Below are positions 25,001 through 36,645 of a stretch of DNA of 64,000 nt, piece after piece. The notes beneath the pieces are model-generated. The model was not told where the DNA came from, searched no databases, and saw only the letters and a program-made list of their open reading frames with translations. This DNA is from Rhynochetos jubatus (lineage: Eukaryota > Chordata > Aves > Eurypygiformes > Rhynochetidae), in assembly GCA_027574665.1 (NCBI GenBank), contig CM050656.1, positions 14,521,501-14,585,500 on the forward strand. Direction: 5' to 3'. Position 1 is the stretch's first letter; every line of letters begins with the position of its first letter. The position numbers were made by a program, and so were the translations under genes.

Positions 25001-28000
25001 ATAAATCAATGAGATCTGAGGAGGAGGAAGACACTGGGGAAGGCTGCTTTATTATTACTATGGGAAAATCAGACACTAGTCATTTAGTACCTGATTTAAG
25101 GTAACAAAGGTTTCAAAATGAAAAATTGTTCAATACAGAAGCTTTTTATTTCTGTGAAAAGGAGGACTGTTATCACAGAATCAGTGGTTATCAAAAAAAG
25201 TATAGTCAGATATAGTTATGAATATTTGTTTGTCTAGTATCCTGGACAAATGTTTAGGATAAATTATTCTGGCTAACTCCATTAAGATTGCACCTCTAAT
25301 TTCAAACTAATTTTTAAAAATTATTAAACATTACTATCATTCAATTAACTTTTTCCCTAGTAATTTTAATTGAGCCAGCTCTCTCCTGCCTTGTAAAAAA
25401 ACTCCATCCAGAGATCCTTCCCAAGATATTCACTGACATTTCAGCTACCTTTTTCTAGTCTTCTCAGGATACCTCTACAGAAAGTCATGAGCAAGAAAGT
25501 GAAAATGGGTGCAGTTTTGAAAGAAGTCAGCTGACTGTGCTGATTGCCTGATAGACACCAGATTAGAGAACCTAGGATAAGGAAACAGTGATCAGGTAGA
25601 AATTACCTTTCTTTCCCTTTCTGTTTTATTTCAGGTCAAAGAGCACAGATTTGAAATGAGACTGTGGCCTTTAGAAAATAAGCACCTAAACCTTTCTGTC
25701 ATACACTACAGTAGTTCAAGATTATTAGGTTGCACATTATTCTCTTTCTCACTCGAACAAATCAATTTACTGCTTGACAAATAAGCGCATAATGCAAAAT
25801 GCCAACTTACAGATTGGTATCATTAAAGAGAGAGCATGGTTTTATTGGCGAGGGACCATATTTTGCTTACAGTGCACACCTCAGGGAAGAAAGCTTTGTT
25901 TGTACAGGATATGTGAACCGTTACATCTGGTACACTACAAAGAAACTATAGATATGGTCAAATAAGACTGAAATGAAAGTGTAAGCATTCGGATTGTCAA
26001 ACCCACACCCCAAACAAAACTGTCTGATTCTTCACAGGTATGCCAGAACTGGGAATTGATTTGTTATAACAGATGCATTACAGAAACTTGGAAAAACATT
26101 TTGCATGGAAAGGTTTTTAATATCTGGAAATGCAGAAGTCTCCAGTGCTCTGCCTCTAGAAATTTTAAATTACTAGCAAATTTTCATTATGGTGCTGAAG
26201 ACACATAGAGAAATTAAAATCTCATTGATTAACTTATTAAGGTTGCATTCCAGAAATCTAACAATAATTGAATAGGATGATAGGGAAAATCTGCCTTTAA
26301 TATAGAGGTTCTATAGCTGTATTGAAGATTGTAATCAAAGTCTGGTATGAGGAAGATTAAGTTAAGCTGTGTCTTGAGTGTTGTCTCTTCTGTTGTATTG
26401 GTATAGTATGGTTCTAATATAGAAAATGCAGTCTACATTTAATTATTCATGCTCTTTTTCATTAGAAAACCAAGAAGTCAATTTAAAGACTTGGTAAAAT
26501 TTTTATGAAAGCCAGAGCCCTACAATAACTTTGACTCTACATTCCAAGGTAACAAACTTTTCCTCATCATTCTTTTTCTCAATAAAACAAATTTTAAAAT
26601 TTACATCTTTCAGGAGTGATGAGACCCTGTAAACAAACATAAGTATGCATAGCGCTGTTCCAGGTTGGACGTCTGTCACTCAAATCACTGTCATGCCGCA
26701 AGCTACCCTGATACAATCAGGAGGGAAAATGGAGTTAGTTAGATGGGTTTACAGGATGATGTCTGCATGAGTGACAGATGTTTGTGCTCTAGCAACATTA
26801 TGTTTTATTATAGAACAATTGCTTCTAATAGCTTTTACGTTTATGTTCTATGTTTTGCAAATTCACATCCATACCTTAAAAAAAAGGGGGAAATATTATG
26901 AATTGGTTCCTCCCCTCTCCCAGATGAAAGCATTTTTTTCAATAGAAAGTAATTTGGGCAGCTGGTGAACTGTGGAGCTCACCAATCTACGAGTTCTCAA
27001 ACACACACAAACTGTGTCTTCATGGTTCAAGGAAGAACCAACATTACACCCGAAAGGATTATCAATCACCAACCCCACAATATCATCTGTTGTAAATTGG
27101 GACCCTGATTAATAACAGTGATTCAAGCATGTTCCTTGAAAATTGTGATCTTTATTGACTAACTGGACTGGTGACTTTCTCTTTTCATGTTGTTTGCACT
27201 CATTTTGTGCTGCTTTCAGTTACTGATACTGTATATTACTATTTCTGTTATGATTGTTTTCCACATTATATAAAGTCAATACTGAAGTGTCAGGTGAAGC
27301 AGGTAAATTTTTCATCAATTGTGTATATGATTTGTTGCCCTACTTTTGGTTTTCTTTCCCATTCATCAGTGATACTGCACCTCTCTTTTCTTCTCTTGTC
27401 ATTGTGGGAATATCTAGAAAACAACTTTTAACCCCGCCGGTTAAAACAGCCTTTGAAGTTGTTTACCTTTCTAGAATTCTGTAATTTTCCCAAACTACTA
27501 AATCAATACTTTGGAGGAGTTTTGCTTTTAAAAAAGGAATAGTTTTAGGAAGCTTCATTTTCATATTAGCATACACATATCAATTATTTTTAATCTGACT
27601 CCAATTGCACTGAATTTTGTGTATTTTTCAAGGGATAAAGTCAACCCATGGTTGAAAAAAGGGACTCTGGATTTCTATTCCTCAATCACCCATTACATTT
27701 TAGGAGCTCTGTGAAAAAGAATAGGCCCAACTTAACCTCTTGGGAGTTTTTGTTGTTGTTTTTAACTTGGTAATTTCTGGTTTTAACTCTTTCATCTTAA
27801 TCCTATTTTTTTAGTCTAATCTCGGGAGTGTACCAAATTTCTTAATTGATGACCATCTGGCATAAACGAACTAGGCTTGTGTCCACAGGATTCCCAACAC
27901 CTGTCTTTGACAAAACTGGCAGAGCTGCCCCTTTGCTTCTGAAATAATGTACTCAAACTTGCATACTAGTTAGTCTTCACAGACTAGAATAAACCAAAAA

Positions 28001-28354
28001 ATAAACCATTTCCTGTAATTTATTCAGTATTGAGAGCCTGAAAAGGTAATAAATAATATTAATAGACGTGGAAACTATTTAACCTGTGCAGGATGTCTCA
28101 AATTCTGCAGAACCTCATGTAATTATGAAAAGTGCAAGCCTATTTGTCAGATAGTGAGAAACAGTAAATCCATCCTGTAGGTACTTTACTCTCTAGATCA
28201 GCTTCACAGTAGTCCAACTGTGGAAACAGTTTTTTTACATGCTTACTATCTTCAAAAGAGGATATCAGTTGAGACTGTTACGTGACACTACACTTGCCAC
28301 CACATTTTTTAAATTAGTAAGCATAACATGATATCAGAAAAACCTTGTAGTGCA

Positions 28355-28435
28355 AAAAACCAAGCCAAAACCCAAACCACCATCCAATAACAAAACAACA
28401 ACAAAAAAACACCAAAAACCTCCACAAAACCTCCT
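28355..28435 (+). repeat. A/C-rich low-complexity run
   Basis: A stretch dominated by CAAAA, CCAAA and ACAACAA words, with few G or T bases. It has no clear period and probably arose by simple-repeat slippage. Confidence 0.7.
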
Positions 28436-29951
28436 CTATTTTAGCATCATAATAATTAAATTAATATTGACAAATTCAGGATGTTTTGGAAACCAGAGCT
28501 CATGAATGACAGTCACCACCAGTCTCTGGAAAATCTTTAAAAATCACAACCTAGAGGCAAGGTGTGTACCCCAAAAGAAATAAAATAGACAGCAGAAGCC
28601 AAAGGCCCACGTGATTTTTTGCTGGAAGGTTAATGATGACTGCCCATGAATGACTTTTATGAACATAAAAATGATTTAGCATAGATCATCTCTGTTATAT
28701 TCAACTGCTATATATTTGCTTACTTGTAAGAACTGAAAGTCTCAAACTTCATTACAATTATTTGCAAATGAGAATTGCCCTTTTCTAGTTAGGCAAGTTA
28801 CTGTACTGCTTACGTGGTCTGAAAACAGAGACAATATCCTCACAGTTGAGAATGCAATGTGATAATCTCAGTTTTGCAAGCATTTTAACTTTCTGCCTGT
28901 GGTGCTGCAAGGTGGGGCGAGCTGGGGTCTGTGAATGGCATCAGCAACAAAAAGCTGATCTACCCCACCTATTTGGCTGAATAGCCCTCATCACATACAT
29001 CCTGAGGCTCCATCCTGTCATCCTATTTCTGCCCTCCTCCAGCCTTAACAGGACAAATTCCAACAGTTCCTAGGCTAGTGTTACAATGGATTAACTTCGG
29101 TCATATATTTTCCTTATAGAAATAGAAAAGAAATACCTAAATTTGTATGCTGTCTCTATTGCTGTCCTCCTCTAACCTAATCACAGCAAACACACTAAAG
29201 TTCTAGAAACATGTTTCTGAAATGCATGCAGTTTTCAGGTGATATTCCATAGCTCAGAGTTAAACCTGTCCTAGAGCAATGGTTAGAAGACAAATGTTGA
29301 CATTCTGCTAATTAAAGTGGAAAGGATTTCACAAGAAAACAACTACAAAGTCACACATTGTACAAAACTGTATAATAAAATCCTGTAATTATTTAAGAAA
29401 TATGTTTAAGGAGCCTCTGCCCACCTGGGACTTAAACTCCTCTGTGAAGCACTGAAATGAAGTGGAGAAAATAAAAAATGCTGAGTGCCTCACTGATATT
29501 TTGGAATCTACTGGGAGGACAGAGAGGAGCCCATAGGTGTTTGGAAACTCCCGTGACTCTTTTAAAAGGTCCAACACACAAGTTTGCTCTTTCAAAAATT
29601 CAGATACATTCCCAGGAGGCTAAAGGAAAGAACGTGTTCCTTGGAAGAATGCTTTCTTCAGCAGCAGGAAATGTTTGCATTGGAAAAAGAGCAAAGTGAA
29701 ATGCAAATCAAGAAACTCAGAAGACAAACAGTCTTCAGGCTGAAAGCCTTAAAGACACATTCTCAGGAGCTGGTACTTAAAAGAAGAGGAGGTGAGTCCT
29801 AGAAGCAGAAATGTTAAGAAACCTCAATAAGGGAGGAGGGGCATTTACAGAAAAATATAATTTGCTGGAAACCATTCCCAGATGTGTAGTATTTTGAGCA
29901 AAGAGCTAAACTCTGTGGTGAACCCTGTAGCATCAGTGATTTAGGATATGA

Positions 29952-30010
29952 TTCAGTGTCCCACTGAAGTCAGCAGGAGATTTCTGCTGCATTCAATAGG
30001 CTTTGCTTTG
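29952..30010. repeat. Probable decayed palindromic element
   Basis: CCCACTGAAGTCAGCAGGAG and the later TTCTGCTGCATTCAATAGGC are imperfect reverse complements, with about two thirds of positions matching. The wording resembles the palindrome family seen at 11115-11172, including a matching ATAGGCTTTG segment. It is more decayed than the other two copies, so the call is weaker. Confidence 0.4.
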
Positions 30011-32253
30011 CACCCTTGTGGAACAGAAAATTCAGAGTGTAATTTGTAGCCTAAGGTATGCAGTCGGGGGAGGAAAAGCACTGCATGCAACAAATCAACC
30101 CACAACCAGGCCAGCTGCTGCAGAAGAAAGAAGAGATACAGCCAGAGTGACAGCAGGTGAAATATCAGGCATCAACGGACAGACAAGCAGGTGGGCAGCA
30201 TCCAGGCAGAGTTACTGCCAACGGCTGCCCAAGGAGCACCAGCCAACATCACAGACTCCAGAAGCAGAGCAGCAGAGGCATGGATAAATGAACAAACTAA
30301 TGCATGTCAATGGAAGCAGCCAACACTAGCTAGTGTGACAAATCAAGGGAGTTGGAGTCTATTCTGGAAAGATAAAGGTTGAGGATGACTGGAGCTGTCC
30401 TGCTCCAGGAGGCATCCTGGGTAGTATGCTCAGGCCAGGGTATTTTAAGTCCATAACAGAGTGACTTAACAAAGCCATCTCTTCTTCCCCTTTTTGAAAT
30501 GTTAGTGGTTAGACTAGCCCTGACCACAAAAGTTCCCAGTCCTGGATTGCCACTTAGGCGCTCACTTTTAACTCAAGGCAGCTGCTAGAATCTGCTGCTC
30601 AAGGGAAAACACAGAGCTGCTGTTGTGACCTGGGTGAGGATGTCTGAAGGCTACAAGGTGGCTTGACTGAGCATGCCATGGCAAGAGCTCTGCACAGCTC
30701 TCCCACTCTATAGTTTACTCAGGGACATTTCCTTCCCCACAGCTCCTTCGGGAAGCCCTGACCTCCTTGCTGGGCTGTTGTCTCCTACCAGTCCCACACC
30801 ACCACCACCAGACAGCACCAAGACTGACTTTAGAGATGAATATTAAGCAGAGGAAGTTGTATTTGTCACTGTGAAAGAAATTTAACTGCTGTGTAGACAA
30901 TATCAGTGATACCATTCAAAAATACTAGCAGGGACATTTACATCTATCCACAGGCCTAGCTCACAGAAGCAGTTTTAAATGGGACTGAAGTGACACCCCA
31001 CCTGAGCGTTCAGGGCTTTACCAGGGCACACATGGGCAGCTTTCATTTCCATTGCTATTTGTGCCATGTGGGGAGCTATCATTGCCCATATTTCTGTGCA
31101 GGTCTAATTTATTTAGAATATACAGTAGGAAATATTCAGCTTGGCAATTCTAATATGCAGTCCCCTACAGTCCATGTGATTCATTTTTTTTTTTTCTAAC
31201 TGGCGGGTGTTGCCCTCCTGCTGTATTAGCCTGATACTGCCCTCCTGCTGCTCTGTCCACCTGCTTCGAATTTATTTCCAAAATGCATCACTACTGTAGG
31301 ATCTTCTCCCTGAACGGGAGCAAGCTAATATACTTACCCTTCTTGGTGTAACTCTTAGATTCCTTCTGCTCTGAGATTTGACTACTGACTATGCATTTTT
31401 TTCAATTTCTATGTCTAAGCTGAAGATAAAAATCACCTAACCAAAGGAAGATACCCGAATGGAAGATACTTTAATCTGAACCCTGAAATGGGCACATATG
31501 AATAAGTCACATGTTATTACAAGTTATGTTGTAGTGCTTGTTCCTTTTCAAAACAAGAAGCAATGTGAAAATGAACCATGTAATTTTTTGAAGTAGATCC
31601 CAAAGTAGACTAACATTCAAAATGCCTAAAATTACTTCCCCTTCTCCAGTTCTGGAGAAGACACATAAATTTAACGGAAGATTATAGCCTCCCTATAAAA
31701 TATTTAAACCATCCCATCTAATATAAGAGAGAATAATATCCCTGTTGCAGCATTCCATTGAATGTTTTAAGCAATTTGTAGACAGGAATTGTATCTTTAT
31801 TAAAGCTTACCCAGGAATTTCTATGCAATCTTATTGGTTTCAGGCTTGTTAAATTGTATGCCTCTCTTCAATGTGAGACTCTAACAGCTCCAACTGTGCA
31901 GATATCCTTTCACAGATTACAGAAATAAATTTGTTGCTACCTTCTCTTTTCTTCTTCTAGCCTAAATTATTATATAGCATTTTGCACTTTTATGTATTTC
32001 CTGAGAAAACAAGTCCTCACTTTGTCAAAATGACTATTTTTCCTTGTAACACATGTCTGTGTGTACACAGATGATGGAGGGAAAGTTCCTTATTTTCAAA
32101 TGTAATTGAATAAGCTCTTACTGGAAAATTAAAGATTTCTGGAGAGAATTCGCCTGAACAGATACATGCTTTCCCCAAATGAAAAACTTTCATCTGTTTC
32201 CTAGAAATCTAAACAACAGCAAAGGAGTCACACAAATGAGTTGGTTTTGTTTC

Positions 32254-32278
32254 CTTTTTTTCTTTTTTTCTTTTTTTC
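32254..32278 (+). repeat. Octanucleotide (CTTTTTTT)3 repeat
   Basis: C occurs exactly every eight bases (32254, 32262, 32270 and 32278), separated by runs of seven T. It is followed by TACAG, so the whole resembles a 3' splice-site pyrimidine tract. No supported exon follows. Confidence 0.75.
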
Positions 32279-32809
32279 TACAGATGGTTCTTATTTTTAT
32301 ACAGATATGGGGAAAAAAGCTACAATGGAAATTTCTAAATGAAGCAATGAAGTGCATTCTTATCAATGAAATTTAAATAGTCTCCAGGACGAAATTTTGT
32401 TTTGTACAAATCTGCCCAATTGTACCTGAAAACCGTACAAAAGCCCTCCTTATTCAAATGCTGCCTTTCAGCCTCCCTGCTTCCATTTAGTCACAGTCTG
32501 ATCTCCCTATTAATTCATTTTTTTCCATTTCTGTTACCTGTAGATCATTTTGCCTTGCTCCTATAATATGGATTTAGAGTTTGCAGTCAGGAACTGATAT
32601 TATCCAGAGCAAACCCTTTTGATAAGACATTCCTGTTCCATTCTCAGAGCTGACAGGAAGGGTATGCTTTTTAACGTCAGGAACAGCATTTCCTCCCATC
32701 CCTGTAATCATGCTTTCTAGCCACTAAAGAGTGAATTGACAGAAAAGAGTTGCCCAGAGTATCAGAAATTCCCCATTCAGAATGGCAAAACATCTTAATG
32801 TAATTATTA

Positions 32810-32827
32810 GGATTAATTTCTTAATCC
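32810..32827. repeat. GGATTAA / TTAATCC inverted repeat
   Basis: A perfect 7-bp inverted repeat separated by TTTC. GGATTA is the core recognised by bicoid/OTX-type homeodomains, so it could be a paired binding site. Chance is also plausible in AT-rich DNA. Confidence 0.35.
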
Positions 32828-33075
32828 TTATACTTTTCACTTGTCCATTTGAGAGATGGGTCTCTAATTAAATTTTACTTTGGTCATCATAATTAAAACA
32901 ATATCATCTAGAAATCCAGCCATAGTCAGCCTGTGTGGATAGCAGTGATAAGGCTGGGTAATTGCAGGATTAATAACTGGCCTTTTATTGTGTCTGAAAG
33001 CAATGTAACAGTATATAGACTTTCTGAGTAACCTGAAAACATAGCCACATTGTACAATATTGCTACCCTGATCAC

Positions 33076-33112
33076 TTTTTCCTTTTCATTTTTTTTTTTT
33101 TCTTTTTTTTTC
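33076..33112 (+). repeat. T-rich low-complexity tract
   Basis: A run of thymines broken by a few C and A bases. It explains the lysine-rich minus-strand frame here, which is not a gene. Confidence 0.8.
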
Positions 33113-36098
33113 AAGCGTGGGAACAATTGGACTACAAAGGTATGATTGTTCCTAGGTCATATTCTCCTCTAGGGTTTCCAAAAAGCAAGCAATGTTGCTC
33201 AGGCAGCTCCTGTAGCCCTGTGACAAGGTAGAACAAGTTTCAATAACTGCTGTTATTCCTCTTCATTTACAGTGCAGGCCACAGGGTAACTGTTTAATGT
33301 GGTAGCCAGTTCCCTGAACCTCTTGTACATTTGCTGAAACATGAAGCATTTTCCTAATACTTTGAGCTTCTTGAATAAGTGCAGGATTTCAAAGTTTAAA
33401 AAAAAAAAATTCTAGGGACCAATGCTCTATTGAATAATGCAGCTCTGGAGACACACTGTCTGCACAGTAGCATCCTTCCTTTGTGGCTGGGACACTTCAC
33501 CCTCAATTAGGGAAAGGTACCTTTTAATAGAGCTGTTCCCCTTTGTGGCTGGATAGAGGTGCTGAGAAAGTGGTAGGAACTAGGAACCAAGCAACCAGCA
33601 GGCTCAGCTAAGCTGCTATGGATCTTAATTAATGTGCAGAACAGGATGTAGGCTTGGGCAGTTTATCCATGCCATCTGGGTAAGGTATGGATGCAAGTGG
33701 AACTTGAACCTAATCTAATAGGTATGTAAGTTGTATATGAAAGGAATTGGTAAAAATCCCTATGTAAAACAATCTTGCGTTAAACAGGCGAGCTGGCAGA
33801 AAGTTGTAAAAGTTTCTCAGGTTGATGTGGAATCCACTTGTACCTCTGTGGGACCTCCAGGGAATTTGACACTGACTGCAGAACATCCTACCCCCTCCCT
33901 ACCTCATCTCCTCCTGAGCATCATTCTCACGAAAGGTTTGTTTTCACACCTTCTTCTGCAGAAAATATTACTTTTATCCCCATCTTCCTCAAGAAATCAG
34001 GGCTCTTTTCTTTCTCCTGAAAGGGCGTTTCAGTGGCTATGCCACATATATTACTCAACCCAAAGAATTATTTTCATAAAATATGCTCAAATACAAAGAC
34101 CCAAGTGCAGTTCTGACTGTCTCACCTAGTATAGTTCTGTATGGATTATGTCATAATTTGGTGTAATCACCTTGACGAAAAAATATTTTCACCAAAGTAG
34201 TATTATTTTGGTAGAACAGACCCATTTGTGTCATTGTAGCAAATTTATTAATCCACAGGAAGAATTCTGAAAAAGTGTATTCTGCAACACTATAAATAAC
34301 ATTGCACCTAGAATCATTGTTCGGCTTTGTTTTGGATGACGTTTAGCTCATTCACCCTTCCACATCATCTTGAATTTCCTTCTCCTTATCTCCCTGTGCA
34401 ACTATGCCCTGTATTAGATTTTACAGATCCTTCTCACAGACCTTTAAGGTCAGCCTGAGAGAAATTAACACCATTGCTTTTCATTTAACCTTCAAGCCAT
34501 ATTTTCACTCTTATGTCTCTTTAAGAGTACTTTAGTATACATGTTTCCAACATAAACATATACCTAACTCCTGCCAGATCCAGAAATTTTGCCTCCCATT
34601 CAGTATCTTGAGTTCAACTGACTATAAAGACTTAGATCTCTTCAGGAGATGATTTCTGTGAAATTTTTATTGGCAACAGAATATTTCAAAATATTAGGCA
34701 ACATAAAAGCTACTGAGCCATTGTATATGATACCATTTTAGATATGAAGAGGCGTAACCATTTCTTCCATATGCACCAGCTCTGTACACTTATGGTAGAT
34801 TAAACTGAGTCCAGACTGATAGCTTTGTAGGTGGGTGTGTGTTAAATCCCGAACAGATTTAATTTAACATTCAGAGACACAAACAGAGTACTAGTATTAT
34901 GCATCTCCAATGTGGCTTTTTGTATTTGTTTAATAAAAGCAAACCTCTAAATATAAAACTCGGAAAGACATGCCATGAGGGATGGTTTGAGGCAATGTTT
35001 AAAATAATTTTTCCATTTTACAATTTTTTTATTTTCATGAATAAAGATCAAAACCACATCTGAATTTTATCAGATAGTTCCCTCATTCAAAACAGAAAAT
35101 CATAAACGCCAGCTTGTTTGTTTTTGACATTTTTAAGACATTACTGCTCTTCTGAATGAAAACAGAGAGATGCTGGAAGACTGTCGAAGTGACATTCAGT
35201 AATTCAGGACTGAAGCATTTTAATTGTAGCTTACATGACAGTTTGGCAAATGTGAGAGACAGAATGTATGTATGCTTGTGTGCTTATTCATGCCCATACA
35301 TACAACTGATGGGGGGAAGAAGAGTCCTTTCTGTTCTCAAATAACACAAAATCCAAATGCTTTAGTGAGAGATATTACTTGGAAAACTGCTTATCTTAAA
35401 ATCTTCTGAAAATAAGGCAGTGGTATTTCTCCACTAGAGTTTGTATAACCCCATCACACAGAGAGCCTAGCAGCATTGCTCATCATTGTGCCGTGGAAAT
35501 AACAGCAAAGTAACCTTCTGTCGGAGCCTGGAAATGCTTACTCTGTGAGAACACTGGAAGTCTGACTAATTTCTACTGGTAATCTCTGTCCTGACATTGT
35601 ATGCTGTTGTTCTACTCCACACCCATCTGCAGTGAAATAAGAGTATAGAAAAGAATCAAAAATACTTGTGAGCACCAAGGTCTGAAACTGTTGCCTAGTT
35701 ATGGAAGATTTTGCCATGCTCATTAATCTTTAAACCCTTAAGCAACCTTTTTATTTTTCCGCTTTCAATACTCTGAAGTCTGTCAAGCTGCACAGCAGCA
35801 AGGCTGTGTGCTGGCAGAAAACACGCATCTAAAATTCTTTTGTAATACAAACACACACACTGCAGCACACTGCATTTTTGTGGTTTTAATTTTTCTGAGC
35901 TGAAGTTCAGAAATACCACATGATGAGCATGGATTAGAAAAAGTACTGCGGCATCTCATCTTCTCTATGCAGGGAGAGAAGCATCTTTTGTACACTCCTG
36001 TAAGAGTGACGTGATAGCTTGCTTATGTTTCCCACCTTAGCGGTCCAGCTGTGAGATCCATAAAGCAACCATTGAATCTCTCACCTATTTTTCTTTAG

Positions 36099-36196
36099 GA
36101 GTGTCATATTGTGCAGCTTGCTTTGTGCTGCCCATATGCCAGCAATCTTTTTAAAAGATACACTTGCTCTACTGCTGATCATCTTTGCAACGGACA
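36099..36196 (+). CDS. Candidate first coding exon encoding a signal-like peptide; gene not recognised
   Basis: The segment is preceded by a pyrimidine-rich acceptor, CTATTTTTCTTTAG, with AG at 36097-36098. It ends at a consensus donor, ACA followed by GTAAGT at 36197-36202. Between them is a 98-base exon with 37 bases of possible 5' leader, an ATG at 36136, and 61 coding bases ending in phase 1. The encoded start is MPAIFLKDTLALLLIIFATD: one lysine, then a hydrophobic core (LALLLIIFA) and small or polar residues, the pattern of a secretory signal peptide. If the donor were not used, the frame would stop at 36225, giving a 29-residue peptide. Seen directly: the two splice consensus sequences and the hydrophobic peptide. 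Inferred: that this is a real exon of a secreted or membrane protein. No partner exon was identified in the window, and a 98-base match could be chance. Confidence 0.3.
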
Positions 36197-36645
36197 GTAA
36201 GTTGATTTCAAGAAAACTGCACTGATTTCTGCTGCTTTTGGTGAGAGCAGAAGCAGGTTCTCTTTCCCTCTATGGAAAGTACTTGGCAGAAGCAACAGAA
36301 AAGTTTTTAAATCCTTATCAACAGTTCTTGGAACTTGGAATACTAGTGCTGATCCAATTCTCCCAATTAAAAGCTGACAGTGTGAAACTGTCTAACATTT
36401 TGTTGCAAAGTGATTTGGTAAAAGTGATAGAAGATGAGGAAATGCTAAAACAGTGAGTACAGTGTCATCTCCAGTGAGTCTATCAGAATGGTGTCATTTG
36501 CTTTACCTGGTGCAGGACTTTTTCTTTGCCCTGTGTTCAGCATCTTGCACGATAAAGAACATGAGTGCCTCAGATCTTTATGTTCTTTTAGTGTTTAGTG
36601 GAACAAAATTTATTTCCACCACTATTCAGAGTGGAAGCTGCAGGT
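36197..36645. other. Unique DNA between the candidate exon and a CR1 copy
   Basis: No further exon, RNA gene or repeat was recognised in these 450 bases. If the upstream exon is real, this is the start of its intron. Short open frames at 36238-36456 and 36453-36707 have no motif, and the second runs into the CR1 tail. Confidence 0.45.

Larger units (their letters stand above)
22067..36098. other. Long unique stretch, no gene seen
   Basis: About 14 kb without a supported gene. Open frames reach 132 codons (33731-34129, +) but have no motif, no splice context and low-complexity composition. The stretch contains an A/C-rich run at 28355-28435, a probable palindromic element at 29952-30010, a GGATTAA inverted repeat at 32810-32827, a CT7 octamer repeat at 32254-32278 and a T-rich run at 33076-33112. 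Confidence 0.5.

Noticed and set aside
25170-25190. ATCACAGAATCAG, resembling an inverted CR1 tail (similar ATAGAAT words near 9258 and 20141)
   Set aside because: Only the short terminal word is present; no CR1 3' sequence continues beside it, so chance is more likely.
33731-34129. 132-codon plus-strand open frame
   Set aside because: No motif, Ser/Leu-rich composition typical of noncoding pyrimidine-rich DNA, and no splice context.
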